DNA of 64,000 nucleotides from Sphingomonas sp. Leaf339 (GTDB taxonomy: Bacteria > Pseudomonadota > Alphaproteobacteria > Sphingomonadales > Sphingomonadaceae), in assembly GCF_001426195.1 (NCBI RefSeq), contig NZ_LMRS01000001.1, forward strand, positions 188,501 through 252,500, in the 5' to 3' direction. The notes below the pieces were generated by a model. It saw only the letters and a list, made by a program, of their open reading frames with translations, was not told the origin of the DNA and ran no database searches. The translations under genes and the position numbers were made by a program. Positions 34,455 to 50,127 of the stretch are shown here, piece by piece (the first letter of the stretch is position 1; each line of letters opens with the position of its first letter).

Positions 34455-35048
34455 ATGAACAAGTCGATCACCGTCGCCATGATGCTGGCCGTCGCCGCAC
34501 CGCTGGGCGGATGCATCAGTTTTGGCGCTACACCGCCCGACACACTGATGACGCTGACCAGCACGGCATCGGTGCCGGTGGGCCAGGAGCAGGACTCGTC
34601 CAAGGCCAAGTCGATCGTGGTGCAGGTGCCGGTAACGCCGACCGCGCTCGCCGCGGCGCGGGTGCCGGTGCAGGCGACGCCAACGACGCTGGCCTATGTG
34701 AAGGACGCACAGTGGTCGGAACCCCCGGCGCGGCTGTTCGCCCGCCTGATGTCCGACACGATCGCGGCCCGCGCGGGGCGCGTCGTTATCAGCCAGGTCC
34801 AGGCGGTGACCGAGGCGAACGATCAACTGGCGGGTGAACTCCGCAATTTCGGTCTGGATGCGACGACGCGCGAGGCGGTGGTGACGTTCGACGCGGCACT
34901 GACCCGTTCGGGCGCGACGAACACCGAAAAGCGTCGCTTCGAGGCGCGGGTGCCGGTGGCGGCGATTGATGCGGCCAGTGCCGGGCCGGCGTTGAACAAG
35001 GCGGCCAATCAGGTCGCGACACAGGTGGCGGACTGGATCGGGCGGTAG
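34455..35048 (+). CDS. ABC-type transport auxiliary lipoprotein (PqiC-like)
   Basis: 197 residues with a lipoprotein signal peptide (MNKSITVAMMLAVAAPLGGC, lipidated Cys20) and an ABC-auxiliary lipoprotein domain (formerly DUF330), the family of PqiC. It lies seven bases after mlaD and so completes a four-gene MCE transport operon; in these systems it is expected to sit in the outer membrane and receive lipid from the MCE protein. Asp follows nowhere at position +2 (Ile21), which is consistent with outer-membrane sorting. Confidence 0.88.
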   Translation: MNKSITVAMMLAVAAPLGGCISFGATPPDTLMTLTSTASVPVGQEQDSSKAKSIVVQVPVTPTALAAARVPVQATPTTLAYVKDAQWSEPPARLFARLMSDTIAARAGRVVISQVQAVTEANDQLAGELRNFGLDATTREAVVTFDAALTRSGATNTEKRRFEARVPVAAIDAASAGPALNKAANQVATQVADWIGR

Positions 35049-35111
35049 GGTTGGCTGAGGCGACAGTACTTTCCGGTAGCTGTGTGATTTGCTCCTGATC
35101 CGCTGACGGAT

Positions 35112-35189
35112 GTTTTCCTGCGAAAGCAAGAACTCGGTATTACGGGCGAAGCCACTCGCTACTCTGGAGTCTTGCGTTCGCAGGAGAAC
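35112..35189. repeat. inverted pair of REP-like palindromes
   Basis: GTTTTCCTGCGAAAGCAAGA (35112-35131) and its inverted partner TCTTGCGTTCGCAGGAGAAC (35170-35189) agree at 18 of 20 positions and are separated by 38 bases. Each unit is itself an imperfect palindrome around TCCTGC-N4-GCAAGA. The layout is that of a REP doublet between convergent genes. A small CGGTCT/AGACCG hairpin (35189-35208) follows next to the lyase gene. Confidence 0.7.
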
Positions 35190-35219
35190 GGTCTGGTTTG
35201 ATAGACCGATCGCAAACTC

Positions 35220-36065
35220 CTATCGTATTAGGGCCAGGATGCGCTCAGCCTCCTGCAAATGCAGCCGTTCCACCATTGCACCATCGAGACGGATTGCGCC
35301 TCGTCCGTCATAGTCGGGGTCGGCGAACGCGGCGATGACGCGGGCGGCCCAAGCGATGTCGTCGGTGGAGGGGCCAAAGGCGGCGTTGGCGGCATCGATC
35401 TGGGCCGGATGGATCAGCGTCTTGCCGTCGAACCCCCAGGCCCGACCTTGATCGCATTCAGCCGCCAGCCGGTCGGGCTGGTCGATCGCGTTCAACACAC
35501 CGTCAAGGGCAGTCATTCCAACGGCGCGGGCGGCGATGACGATCTGGGCGAGCGCCGACAACAATGATGCGCGATCCGGACCGGGGCGGCAGCGCAGGTC
35601 GATCGCGAGATCATTGGTACCGGCGACCAGTGCGGTCAGCTTTGCATCGGCCGCCCCAGCGGCGATGGCCGGCAGATTAAGCACGCCGCAAGCGCTTTCG
35701 ATCATCGCCCATAACGCCGGCCCGTCATGGCCAAGACAATCGCGGGCGGCCTTGACGTCGGTGACGTCGCCCACCTTCGGCAGCAGGATCGCATCGATCG
35801 GCGCACCGGTCAGCGCGATCAGATCGTCCATGTGCCACCGCGTGTTGGCCGCATTCACCCGGACGACGAGTTCGCGGTCTCCAAACCCGCCTTCGGTCAC
35901 GGCAGCAACCGCGCGGGCGCGGGCATCGTCCTTCATATCGGGCGCGACCGCATCTTCCAGATCGAGGATGACCACATCGCACGGCAGGGCGCGGGACTTG
36001 GCGATCGCGCGTGGGTTGGACGTGGGCAGGAAAAGCGCGCTGCGGCGGGGGCGGGGCGGAACCAT
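35220..36065 (-). CDS. HpcH/HpaI aldolase family CoA-ester lyase (CitE-like)
   Basis: 281 residues of the citrate-lyase beta / malyl-CoA lyase fold. The recognisable parts are RRSALFLPTSNPRAI at the start, DVVILDLEDAVAP (metal and substrate site), VRVNAANTRW and the C-terminal FDGKTLIHPAQID. It should cleave or form a 3-hydroxyacyl-CoA thioester such as malyl- or citramalyl-CoA; no citrate lyase alpha or gamma genes are near, so it is not part of citrate lyase. ATG at 36065 is preferred; a GTG at 36089 adds eight residues. It is divergent from the cyo operon. Confidence 0.85.
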   Translation of the reverse strand: MVPPRPRRSALFLPTSNPRAIAKSRALPCDVVILDLEDAVAPDMKDDARARAVAAVTEGGFGDRELVVRVNAANTRWHMDDLIALTGAPIDAILLPKVGDVTDVKAARDCLGHDGPALWAMIESACGVLNLPAIAAGAADAKLTALVAGTNDLAIDLRCRPGPDRASLLSALAQIVIAARAVGMTALDGVLNAIDQPDRLAAECDQGRAWGFDGKTLIHPAQIDAANAAFGPSTDDIAWAARVIAAFADPDYDGRGAIRLDGAMVERLHLQEAERILALIR

Positions 36066-36167
36066 CTGGATGGCGTAGCGTCTCGTCACCGTGATCGAAA
36101 GTGCGATATCAAGCCGTTCCAGCCCGCAACATTGCCCGACGATTGCGACCGCCGGGTATGCAGGTTT

Positions 36168-37055
36168 GTGAACCGCACCAGGCAGGTAATCCGCCGATGC
36201 GGTTTTCTGGTCGTTGCATGCATGTTGGCTAGCTGCTCACGCGGCGTACTTGACCCGGCCGGACCGGTGGCGGCGGGCGAGCGTACAGTGTTGTTCAACG
36301 CGCTTGCGATCATGCTGTGCATCGTGGTGCCAACGATCCTGTTGGCGCTGGCCGTCGGCTGGTGGTTCAGGGCGGGAAACGACAAAGCCGCATACCGGCC
36401 CAACTGGTCGTACTCGGGACGGTTGGAGCTGCTGGTCTGGTCGATCCCGGCACTCGTCGTAATCTTTCTGGCTGGCCTGACATGGATCAGCACGCACGAA
36501 CTCGCACCTGAAAAGCCGTTATTATCCAGCGTGCGACCCATACGGGTGCAGGTCGTCTCGCTCGACTGGAAATGGGTGTTCATCTACCCCGATCTTGGGG
36601 TCGCGACGGTCAACCGTCTGGTTATCCCGGTGGGGACGCCGATCAGTTTCCGCATCACTAGCGGCACGGTGATGAACAGTTTCTTCATCCCGCAACTGGG
36701 CGGCCAGATTTACGCGATGTCGGGCATGGACGCGAAGCTGCATCTGCAGGCGGACAAACCCGGCCGCTTCCACGGCCTTTCCGCGCATTACAGCGGAGAG
36801 GGGTTCGCCGATATGGATTTTGCCGTCGATGCGGTGCCGCCAACGCAGTTTGCCGGATGGCTGGCACAAGGGCGCGCACAGCGGCAGGTATTGGACGCAC
36901 CCCGTTTCCTGACGCTGGCCCGTCATTTGGGTAGTGAGAAACCAATGGTCTTTGGTGCGGTCGCGCCGGGCTTGTACGATCGGATCGTCGCCAATGCGGG
37001 TGCATCGGTGCGCAAAGAAGCGACCGACGGGCGGGAGAATTCGGGTGTTCGGTAA
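36168..37055 (+). CDS. cyoA: cytochrome bo-type ubiquinol oxidase subunit II
   Basis: Subunit II of a quinol-oxidising haem-copper oxidase. It has a lipoprotein signal (VACMLASC, lipid Cys23 when read from the GTG at 36168), two membrane helices and a periplasmic cupredoxin domain. The CuA ligands of cytochrome c oxidases are missing: the loop reads [17 protein letters not shown] and the following [12 protein letters not shown] matches CyoA, which fixes the quinol type. 295 residues is slightly shorter than E. coli CyoA (315). GTG is supported by family length; no ATG is available. The end overlaps cyoB by 11 bases. Confidence 0.93.
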   Translation: MNRTRQVIRRCGFLVVACMLASCSRGVLDPAGPVAAGERTVLFNALAIMLCIVVPTILLALAVGWWFRAGNDKAAYRPNWSYSGRLELLVWSIPALVVIFLAGLTWISTHELAPEKPLLSSVRPIRVQVVSLDWKWVFIYPDLGVATVNRLVIPVGTPISFRITSGTVMNSFFIPQLGGQIYAMSGMDAKLHLQADKPGRFHGLSAHYSGEGFADMDFAVDAVPPTQFAGWLAQGRAQRQVLDAPRFLTLARHLGSEKPMVFGAVAPGLYDRIVANAGASVRKEATDGRENSGVR

Positions 37056-39051
37056 GCTGGGCCTCGATTCCATTCCGCTCGATGAGCCGATCCCGATCGT
37101 CGCATCCGCCGTCGTCGCGCTGGCGATCCTGAGTGTCTTGGGCTGGGTGTGGAAATACGGATATTTTCCCTATCTGTGGCGCGAGTGGATCACGTCGGTC
37201 GATCACAAGCGGATCGGCGTGATGTATTGCGTGCTGGCGGCGGTGATGCTGTTGCGCGGGTTTTCGGATGCGTTGCTGATGCGGTCGCAACAGGCGATCG
37301 CCTATGGCAATCCCGGTTATCTGCCGCCCGACCATTACGATCAGGTGTTCACCGCTCACGGCGTCATCATGATCTTCTTCGTCGCGATGCCGTTCATGAT
37401 CGGATTGATGAACTTTGCGGTACCGCTGCAATTGGGCATCCGCGACGTGGCGTTCCCGACCCTGAACTCCGTCAGCTTCTGGTTGACGGCCAGCGGTGCG
37501 TTGCTGGTCAATGTCAGCCTGGTCGTCGGAGAATTCGCGAAGACGGGCTGGGTGGTCTATCCACCGCTCAGCGAGCTGCAGTTTTCACCTGGCGTGGGCG
37601 TCGATTATTATTTGTGGGCGCTCCAGATATCGGGCGTCGGCACGCTGTTGTCCGGCGTGAACCTGGTCACGACCATCCTGAAAATGCGGGCGCCGGGGAT
37701 GGGCTATACGCGCATGCCGATGTTCTGCTGGACGTCGCTGGCGACCAATCTTCTGATCGTTGCGGCGTTTCCGATCCTGACCGCGACGCTCGCGATGCTG
37801 ACCCTGGACCGATATCTGGGCTTTCATTTCTTCACGAATGAACTGGGCGGGAACCAGATGATGTTCGTGAACCTGATATGGGCGTGGGGCCACCCGGAGG
37901 TGTACATCCTGATCTTGCCCGCGTTCGGCATCTTCAGCGAGGTGGTATCGACCTTTTCCGGCAAGCCATTGTTCGGATATCGGTCGATGATCCTGGCGAC
38001 GATGGCGATCTGTCTGCTGGCGTTCATGGTGTGGCTGCACCATTTCTTTACCATGGGGGCGGGCGCGGACGTCAACGGATTCTTCGGGATCGCGACGATG
38101 ATTATTGCGGTGCCGACGGGCGTGAAGGTGTTCAATTGGATCTTCACGATGTTCGGCGGGCGCATCCGCTACACATCGATGATGCTGTGGTCGGTGGGGT
38201 TCATCGTCACCTTCGTCATCGGCGGGATGACGGGGGTGTTGCTCGCCGTGCCGCCGGCCGATTTCGTGCTTCACAACTCGCTGTTCCTCGTCGCGCATTT
38301 CCATAACATCGTGATCCCCGGCGTGCTGTTCGGCGCGTTCGCGGGGCTGACATACTGGTGGCCCAAGGCGTTCGGCTTCACGCTCGACGAGAAATGGGGG
38401 AAGCGGTCCTTCTGGTTCTGGCTGACCGGTTTCTACGTCGCGTTCATGCCACTGTACGTGCTCGGCCTGATGGGGATGACGCGACGGCTGGGGCATTACA
38501 ATGTCGCCGGGTGGCAACCATGGTTGATCGTGGCCGGCATCGGCGCGCTGTTGATCGCGTGTGGTATCGCCTGCCAGATCGTCATGTTCGTCGTATCGAT
38601 CCGCGACCGTGCGGCACGGGTCGATGAGAGCGGCGATCCATGGGATGGCCGAACGCTGGAATGGGCAACTACGTCGCCGCCGCCGATCTTCAACTTCGCG
38701 GCGTTGCCCGACGTGCGTGGCGAGGAAGCCTATTGGGGCTTGAAATCGAACGCTCGAAAGGAGCAGCGGCTGTCCGACCTGCCGGATTATGCCGCGATCG
38801 AAATGCCGAAGAATTCGCCGACCGGCGTCGTCTCGGCGTTCTTCGCGACAGCGATGGGCTTTGCGCTGATCTGGCATATCTGGTGGCTGGTGATCCTGGG
38901 CTTCTTCGGCGCCTGGGCGACCTTTGTCGCGTTCGCATGGCGGGACGAGGCGGAGTACGAGATTCCCGCGGATGAGGTGGCGCGACGCGACCGGATGCGG
39001 CGCGAGGGCAAGGCTACGCTGCTCGGTGTTCCTGACGGGGTAGCGACGTGA
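37045..39051 (+). CDS. cyoB: cytochrome bo-type ubiquinol oxidase subunit I
   Basis: Catalytic subunit that reduces oxygen to water and pumps protons. All haem and copper ligands are visible one residue short of E. coli numbering: His105, His283 with the cross-linked Tyr287 (GHPEVY), His332-His333 (LHHFF), His418 and His420 (AHFHN). 668 residues and about 15 spans match CyoB (663). GTG at 37045 follows GGAG at a good distance and places the start inside the end of cyoA, so the two are coupled. Confidence 0.96.
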   Translation: MFGKLGLDSIPLDEPIPIVASAVVALAILSVLGWVWKYGYFPYLWREWITSVDHKRIGVMYCVLAAVMLLRGFSDALLMRSQQAIAYGNPGYLPPDHYDQVFTAHGVIMIFFVAMPFMIGLMNFAVPLQLGIRDVAFPTLNSVSFWLTASGALLVNVSLVVGEFAKTGWVVYPPLSELQFSPGVGVDYYLWALQISGVGTLLSGVNLVTTILKMRAPGMGYTRMPMFCWTSLATNLLIVAAFPILTATLAMLTLDRYLGFHFFTNELGGNQMMFVNLIWAWGHPEVYILILPAFGIFSEVVSTFSGKPLFGYRSMILATMAICLLAFMVWLHHFFTMGAGADVNGFFGIATMIIAVPTGVKVFNWIFTMFGGRIRYTSMMLWSVGFIVTFVIGGMTGVLLAVPPADFVLHNSLFLVAHFHNIVIPGVLFGAFAGLTYWWPKAFGFTLDEKWGKRSFWFWLTGFYVAFMPLYVLGLMGMTRRLGHYNVAGWQPWLIVAGIGALLIACGIACQIVMFVVSIRDRAARVDESGDPWDGRTLEWATTSPPPIFNFAALPDVRGEEAYWGLKSNARKEQRLSDLPDYAAIEMPKNSPTGVVSAFFATAMGFALIWHIWWLVILGFFGAWATFVAFAWRDEAEYEIPADEVARRDRMRREGKATLLGVPDGVAT

Positions 39052-39692
39052 GCGCCGCGCACGCCAAAAGCGGCGGCGATCCACACAAGCTGGGTCATGG
39101 CGAGGTACCCGTCAGCGAGCGCGGGCCGGCTCCCAAGCGCATCGTCGTTGCTTACGGCTTCTGGATATTCCTGCTGTCGGACTTTATCATGTTCGCCGGG
39201 TTCTTCGCGGCATATGCTGTGCTGGTCGGCGAAACCGCGGCTGGTCCATCCGGCGCCGACCTGTTCGACCTGAGGTTGGTCGGATGGGAAACGGTGCTGT
39301 TGCTGTTGTCGTCCTTCGCCTGCGGCATGGCCGGAATTGCTACGATCGCGCGTAATCGTTTCTGGTTTCTGACTGCGATGGCGGTGACCGGATTGCTGGG
39401 GGCGGCGTTCCTGTGCCTCGAGGTCTATGAATTTACGCATCTGATCGGCGAGCAGGCAGGACCGGAGCGCAGCGCGTTTCTGTCCGCGTTCTTCGCGCTG
39501 ATCGGGTGTCACGGGCTGCACGTCGCGCTGGGTCTGTTGTGGTTGATGACGATGATGGCGCAGGTATGGGCGAAGGGATTCCGCGACGATATCCTGCGCC
39601 GGATCGCGTGCTTCAGCCTGTTTTGGCACGCGCTGGACATCATCTGGGTGGCGTTGTTCACCGTGGTCTATCTGCTGGGGGCGGGATTATGA
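39048..39692 (+). CDS. cyoC: cytochrome bo-type ubiquinol oxidase subunit III
   Basis: A 214-residue, five-span subunit III ([35 protein letters not shown]). It stabilises the core and the oxygen/proton pathways. The GTG start at 39048 overlaps the cyoB stop by four bases (GTGA) and the stop overlaps cyoD by four (ATGA). Confidence 0.95.
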   Translation: MSAAHAKSGGDPHKLGHGEVPVSERGPAPKRIVVAYGFWIFLLSDFIMFAGFFAAYAVLVGETAAGPSGADLFDLRLVGWETVLLLLSSFACGMAGIATIARNRFWFLTAMAVTGLLGAAFLCLEVYEFTHLIGEQAGPERSAFLSAFFALIGCHGLHVALGLLWLMTMMAQVWAKGFRDDILRRIACFSLFWHALDIIWVALFTVVYLLGAGL

Positions 39693-40084
39693 GCGACCGG
39701 CAGCATGGTGAGGACCTGGACGATCAGAACGCACCCGGCGAAGAAGGCGGCCGGGAGTCGATCGCCGCGGGCGTGCGGACCTATGTAATCGGGCTGGCGC
39801 TGGCCGGGTTGCTGACGGCGGCGTCGTTCGCGGCGGCGGGCAGCAACCTAATTTATGGACCGGCGATCCCGGTGGCGCTGATCGCGCTGGCGGTGGCGCA
39901 GATGGGCGTGCATCTGGTGTTCTTTCTGCACGTCACGACCGGGCCGGACAACACCAACAACGTGCTGGCGCTGGCGTTCGGCGTGCTGATCGTGGCGCTG
40001 GTGCTGGTCGGATCGCTGTGGATCATGGGCCATCTGCATCACAACCTGATGCCGATGGCCGAGATGATGCAGCGTCAGCGTTAG
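39689..40084 (+). CDS. cyoD: cytochrome bo-type ubiquinol oxidase subunit IV
   Basis: 131 residues with three membrane helices; the segment QMGVHLVFFLHV and the end WIMGHLHHNLMP identify subunit IV. Its acidic N-terminus ([20 protein letters not shown]) is longer than in E. coli (109 residues). It is the last cyo gene here; the haem O synthase gene cyoE, often next, is not present. The stop codon is shared with the convergent trehalase gene. Confidence 0.93.
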   Translation: MSDRQHGEDLDDQNAPGEEGGRESIAAGVRTYVIGLALAGLLTAASFAAAGSNLIYGPAIPVALIALAVAQMGVHLVFFLHVTTGPDNTNNVLALAFGVLIVALVLVGSLWIMGHLHHNLMPMAEMMQRQR

Positions 40085-41612
40085 CGGCCAGAGTCAGGTT
40101 TCTCTGCCAGTAGAGCGCGGGTGACGCCGTTGGTCCAGCCGAAGCCGTCCTGGTTGGGATATTCACCGCCGCCACCAGGGCGCCGTTCGACCACGTCGTA
40201 TTTCTCCAGCAGTTTGCCCGACGCGTCATATTCGCGGGTGACGGTGGCGAGCCACGCGGTCCTGATGCGCGCGGCAAGCGCCTGTTCGCCATAGCGGCGC
40301 AGGCCCTGGATCGCGATCCATTGCAGCGGCGCCCAGCCATTGGGATCGTCCCATTGCTGCCCCGATGCGGTCAGCGTGGTGCGAACGCCGCCCTCTCCGA
40401 CGAAGGGGGCGAAAGCGCGGGCGGTGGCGCGCGCTTGATCGGCAGTGGCGACGCCGGTGAAGAGCGGGAAGGTCATCGCGGCGGTAGCGACCGCGTTCGG
40501 CTGGCCGGTGTCGAGATCGTAATCCGCGAAGAAGCGGCCATTCCACAGATGGCGGCGGATCGCCTGCGTGCGCGCCTCGACACGGGCGGTGAAGCTGGTG
40601 GCGCAGGGCATGTCTTGCAATACCCGGCAATTGGCGGCGATCGCCTGCTCCATGCCGACCATCAGGCTGTTGAGATCAACCGGCACCAGCCGCGTCGTGC
40701 GGATCGTGGCGAGGCTGCGGCCGTCCGCCAGCCAGCGTGACGAAAAATCCCATCCGCTCTCCGCCGCCGCGCGCAGATCGCGCATCAGCTCGGCGCGGGG
40801 ACGGCCGGGGGTGGTGTTTGCGAGTTCGGTGTCCTCGCGATAGCTTTCGTCGCGGGCGTCGGCGCGATCGTCCCAATAGCGGTTCAGGAGCGCGCCATCG
40901 GGCAGGCGGACGACGCGGGCGCTTTCATGGCCGGGGACGAGCGTGGCGGCGCCCTGCATCCAATAGGCGTGTTCGGCGCGAAGCTGGCGGGTAAGGGTGG
41001 CAAGCGTCGCGGCGTCGCGCGACATGCCGGCGATCAGGTAGAAGAACGGCGGTTGCGAGCGGCTGAGATAATAGGTGCGGGTGCCGTTGGGGATGTGGCC
41101 GTAGCGATCGATCAGGCTGCCGAAATCGACGACCATGTCCTCGACCAGATCCTGTCGCCTGGCGGTGGGCAGGCCGAGCATCGAGAACCAGCTGTCCCAA
41201 TAATACATCTCGCGGAAACGCCCGCCGGGGACGACGTAGCGGCGCGGCAGGGTCAGCGCGGAGGAGCCGGCGGGGACGGTGGTGGTGGTGCGTGTCAGTT
41301 GCGACCAGAGCTGGTCGATATGCTCGGTCAGCGACCGGCATGGCTGCGGGCGGGTGATGGGCGCTTCGGGCAGGGTGAAGTTGGCGAGGACGAAGCGGCG
41401 GAGTGTGGCGTCGGTGCCGCATTTGCAGACACGATAGGCGGCGACAATGCGGGAGTCGGGCCGCTTCGGCACCGCGTCGGCAAAGGTCTTCCCGTCGGGA
41501 AACAGCCGGCGCATCTGCACATCGTGGTACAGCTTGCCGAACCGCTGCGCGGGCGACAGCGGTGTCGCGGCGACGGTGAGGACGGCGGTAGCGGCAAAAA
41601 GCAGGCGGGCGA

Positions 41613-41616
<4 letters not shown>
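40081..41616 (-). CDS. treA: periplasmic alpha,alpha-trehalase (GH37)
   Basis: Hydrolyses trehalose to two glucose. 511 residues with a signal peptide (MIARLLFAATAVLTVAATPL) and both GH37 signatures: PGGRFREMYYWDSWF near residue 130 and QQWDDPNGWAPLQW near 420. The TTG start at 41616 is supported by GGAG eight bases upstream and by a four-base TTGA overlap with the glgX stop, a junction of the same kind as the rest of the operon. It is the last gene of the glycogen locus and converges on cyoD with shared stop bases. Periplasmic location suggests use of external or released trehalose. Confidence 0.93.
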
Positions 41617-46586
<4,970 letters not shown>

Positions 46587-46590
<4 letters not shown>

Positions 46591-47849
46591 GCCGTCAGCC
46601 GGTCAATCATGGGTTGGGTGATGAGGCAGATGCCCTTGTCGGTGCGGCGGAAGCGGGCTGCATCAAGGATAGGATCGTCGCCGACGACGAGGCCGTTGGG
46701 GATTTTCACGCCGGCATCGATCACCACCTGGCGCAGGCGCGCGCCGCGACCGATGTGGCAGTTCGGCAGCACCACCGCCTCGTCCAGCATGGAGAAGCTG
46801 TGCGCGCGCGTGCCGGTCGACAACAAGCTGCGGTTGATCGACGCGCCGGACACGATGCAGTTACCCGACACCAGACTGGCGACGGCGGAACCACGGCGGC
46901 CATCGATATCATGGACGAACTTGGCCGGCGGTGTGATCTCTGAATAGGTCCAGAGCGGCCAGCTATTTTCGTATAGATCGAGTTCCGGCAGCACATCGGT
47001 CAGATCGATGTTCGCTTCCCAATACGCATCGATCGTACCGACATCGCGCCAATATGCCTGCGGTTCTTCCGACGACCTGACGCAGCTGGCGCTGAAGCGG
47101 TGCGCCTGCGCCTTGCCGTGCTTCACGAGGTAGGGGATGATATCCTTGCCGAAATCGCGGCTCGACCCCTCGGTCGCGGCGTCGCGGCGCAATTCCTCGA
47201 ACAGGAAGCGGGTCGCGAAGACGTAGATGCCGAGACTGGCAAGCGCCACATCGGGATGGCCGGGAATGGCGGGCGGATCGGCAGGTTTCTCGATGAAATC
47301 GACGATCCGATCCTGCTCGTCGACATGCATCACGCCGAACGCAGTCGCCTCCATCCGCGGCACTTCCATGCAGGCGACGGTGACGTCGGCGCCACTGTCG
47401 ACATGCTGCTGGAGCATGATCTCGTAATCCATCTTGTAGATGTGGTCACCCGCCAGGATGACCATGAATTCGGGACCATAGCTTTCGATGATATCGATGT
47501 TCTGGAAGACGGCGTCGGCGGTGCCCTCGTACCACTGGAATTCCGACACACGCTGTGACGCGGGCAGGATGTCGAAGCTTTCGTTCCGTTCGGGGCGCAG
47601 GAAGTTCCAGCCGCGTTGCAGATGGCGGATCAGCGAATGCGCCTTGTACTGCGTCGCCACGCCGATGCGGCGGATGCCGGAATTGAGCGCGTTCGACAGT
47701 GCGAAATCGATGATCCGGCTCTTGCCGCCGAAATACACCGCCGGCTTGGCGCGCGTGTCGGTCATCTCGAACAATCGACTGCCGCGACCACCGGCAAGTA
47801 CATAGGCCATGGCGTCACGCGCTAGCGGCTGGCCCCGACGATGATCCAC
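46587..47849 (-). CDS. glgC: glucose-1-phosphate adenylyltransferase
   Basis: Makes ADP-glucose, the committed and normally allosterically controlled step. 420 residues with the N-terminal pyrophosphorylase motif [20 protein letters not shown], the catalytic [13 protein letters not shown], the sugar-binding FIEKPADPP region and a C-terminal left-handed beta-helix ([18 protein letters not shown]). GTG at 47849 follows GGGAGAG at a good distance. A gap of 109 bases separates it from glgB, the only sizeable one in the locus, so an internal promoter is possible there. Confidence 0.96.
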
Positions 47850-47958
47850 GGTTCTCTCCCTATGATGCGCCGTTATGTCGGCACCTTGTCATCCGTTCAC
47901 CGTGGTTGTGCGACAGCCCGCCGTTCCCGACAAGGCCGCCGCACCGGTTTCGGCTCGA

Positions 47959-50127
47959 TTACCCGTCATATTCCAGCATGATCGTGGCGAGCGGCGGCAA
48001 CGTGACCCACGCCGCCCCGTCCTTTGCCTCGATCCCGCCGAGATTGCCGAGGCCGGAACCCCAATATTCCTGCGCGTCGGAGTTCATGACCTCGCTCCAG
48101 CGACCGTCATGGGGCAGGGGCACGCGATAGGGTGCGCGGGCGATCGGCGTCATGTTCACGATCACTGCGACCGGCTTTTCACCCGGTGCCTTACGCAACC
48201 AGGCGAAGACCGAATTGGCAGCGTCGTCGCCGACCAGCCATTCGAACCCGTCGGCCTCGCAGTCACGTGCGTGGAGCGCGGGCTTTTCGCGGTAGAGTTT
48301 GTTCAGGTCGCGGACTAGGCTGCGAACGCCTTCATGCGCATGGCTGGTACGTAAGTGCCAGTCGAGGGCGCGATCCTCGGCCCATTCAGCACGCTGGGCG
48401 AATTCCTGGCCCATGAACAGCAACTTCTTGCCGGGATAGCCCCACATAAAAGCGTAATAGAGGCGTAGATTGGCGAATTTCTGCCAGTCGTCGCCGGGCA
48501 TCTTGGTGAGGATCGATCCCTTGCCGTGCACGACCTCATCATGGCTCAGCGGCAGGACGAAATTCTCCGAATAGGCATAGACTAGCCCGAAGGTAATCTC
48601 GCCGTGGTGGTGCTGACGATGGACCGGCTCGCGGGCCATGTACTGGAGCGTGTCGTGCATCCAGCCCATGTTCCATTTGAACCCGAAGCCGAGACCGCCT
48701 TCACGCTCGCCCGGTGCCGGCGCGGGGCTGGAGACACCCGGCCAAGACGTCGATTCCTCCGCGATGGTGAAGATGCCGGGATGCTCGCGATAGACGGCGC
48801 GGTTGGTGGCACGGAGGAATTCCACCGCCTCCCAATTCTCGCGGCCGCCATCCTCGTTCGGGATCCATTCGTCCGACTTGCGGCTGTAGTCGCGGTACAG
48901 CATCGACGCGACCGCATCGACGCGCAGGCCGTCGAGGTGATAGCGCTCGGCCCAGAACAGTGCGTTGTTGACGAGATAGCTCGACACCTCGCGCCGACCG
49001 AAATTGTAGATTGCGGTGTTCCAGTCCGGGTGATAGCCCAAACGCGGATCGTCATGTTCGTACAGCGCGGTGCCGTCGAACCGGATCAGGCCGTGCGCAT
49101 CCATCGGGAAATGCGCGGGCACCCAGTCGAGCAGCACGCCGATGCCGGCCTGATGCGCGCCATCGACGAAGCGGGCGAACCCCTCGTGATCGCCGAACCG
49201 GGCGGACGGGGCATAGAGGCCCGTCGTCTGATATCCCCATGACGGATCATAGGGATGCTCGGTGATCGGCATGAATTCGATATGGGTGAAGCCCATTTCG
49301 ACGACATAGGGGATCAGCTTGTCGGCCAGCGCGTCCCAGCTCAGGAACCAGCCGTTTTCATCTTTGTCCCATGATCCGGCGTGGACCTCGTAGATCGAGA
49401 TCGGCACGCGGCGGGGATCGACCGAGGCCCAATGTTCGCGGTGGCCCTTGTCCTGCCATTCATGCGTCATCGGCCCGGTCGTCAGCGACGCGGTGCGGGG
49501 GCGCAGTTCTGCAGCGAAGGCAAAAGGATCGGCCTTTTGCGGCTGCAGATGGCCGTCACTGCCGACGATCTCGAACTTGTAGGCATGGCCGGCATTCAGG
49601 TCGGGCAGGAAAATCTCCCACACGCCGACGCCGCCGCGACGACGCATGACATGGCGGCGACCGTCCCAGCCGTTGAAGTTGCCAACGACGGAAACGCGGC
49701 GCGCATTGGGCGCCCAGACCGCGAAGTGGGTGCCAGTCGCGCCCTGATGCTCGACCAGATGCGCGCCCATCTTGTCCCACAGGCGCAGATGCGTGCCCTC
49801 ACCCATCAGATAATCGTCGGTGGGACCGAGGATGGGGCCGAAGCTGTAAGGATCAGTTACCGACCATTCAGCACCGTTTCCTGATGCGCTGTAACGGACG
49901 GGTTGGGGATCGCCGCTGACGACCCCCTCGAACAGGCCCGCATCGTCGACGCGGGTCAGGGTGCCGAGGCTGGTACCGGACAGATCATGCGCCTCGACGC
50001 TGTCTGCCCCCGGAATCCAGGTCCTCGCGAAACTGCCCTCCGGTCCCGGAAAGATACCAAGGAGCGAGAAGGGATCGTCGTGACGCCCTTCCAACAGGGC
50101 GGAGATGGCGTCACTTGGTGGTTTCAC
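47959..50127 (-). CDS. glgB: 1,4-alpha-glucan branching enzyme
   Basis: GH13 enzyme that introduces alpha-1,6 branches. 722 residues: N-terminal CBM48 modules to about 220, catalytic barrel with Asp in DGLRVDAVASM, Glu in TIAEES and Asp in LPLSHDEVVHGKGS, and a C-terminal beta domain. Between WPGVS and EGGLGFGFKWNMGWMHD there is a small extra Pro/Ala-rich insertion (SPAPAPGER) compared with the usual family sequence. GTG at 50127 overlaps the glgP stop (GTGA) and gives the E. coli length (728). Confidence 0.95.
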   Translation of the reverse strand: MKPPSDAISALLEGRHDDPFSLLGIFPGPEGSFARTWIPGADSVEAHDLSGTSLGTLTRVDDAGLFEGVVSGDPQPVRYSASGNGAEWSVTDPYSFGPILGPTDDYLMGEGTHLRLWDKMGAHLVEHQGATGTHFAVWAPNARRVSVVGNFNGWDGRRHVMRRRGGVGVWEIFLPDLNAGHAYKFEIVGSDGHLQPQKADPFAFAAELRPRTASLTTGPMTHEWQDKGHREHWASVDPRRVPISIYEVHAGSWDKDENGWFLSWDALADKLIPYVVEMGFTHIEFMPITEHPYDPSWGYQTTGLYAPSARFGDHEGFARFVDGAHQAGIGVLLDWVPAHFPMDAHGLIRFDGTALYEHDDPRLGYHPDWNTAIYNFGRREVSSYLVNNALFWAERYHLDGLRVDAVASMLYRDYSRKSDEWIPNEDGGRENWEAVEFLRATNRAVYREHPGIFTIAEESTSWPGVSSPAPAPGEREGGLGFGFKWNMGWMHDTLQYMAREPVHRQHHHGEITFGLVYAYSENFVLPLSHDEVVHGKGSILTKMPGDDWQKFANLRLYYAFMWGYPGKKLLFMGQEFAQRAEWAEDRALDWHLRTSHAHEGVRSLVRDLNKLYREKPALHARDCEADGFEWLVGDDAANSVFAWLRKAPGEKPVAVIVNMTPIARAPYRVPLPHDGRWSEVMNSDAQEYWGSGLGNLGGIEAKDGAAWVTLPPLATIMLEYDG

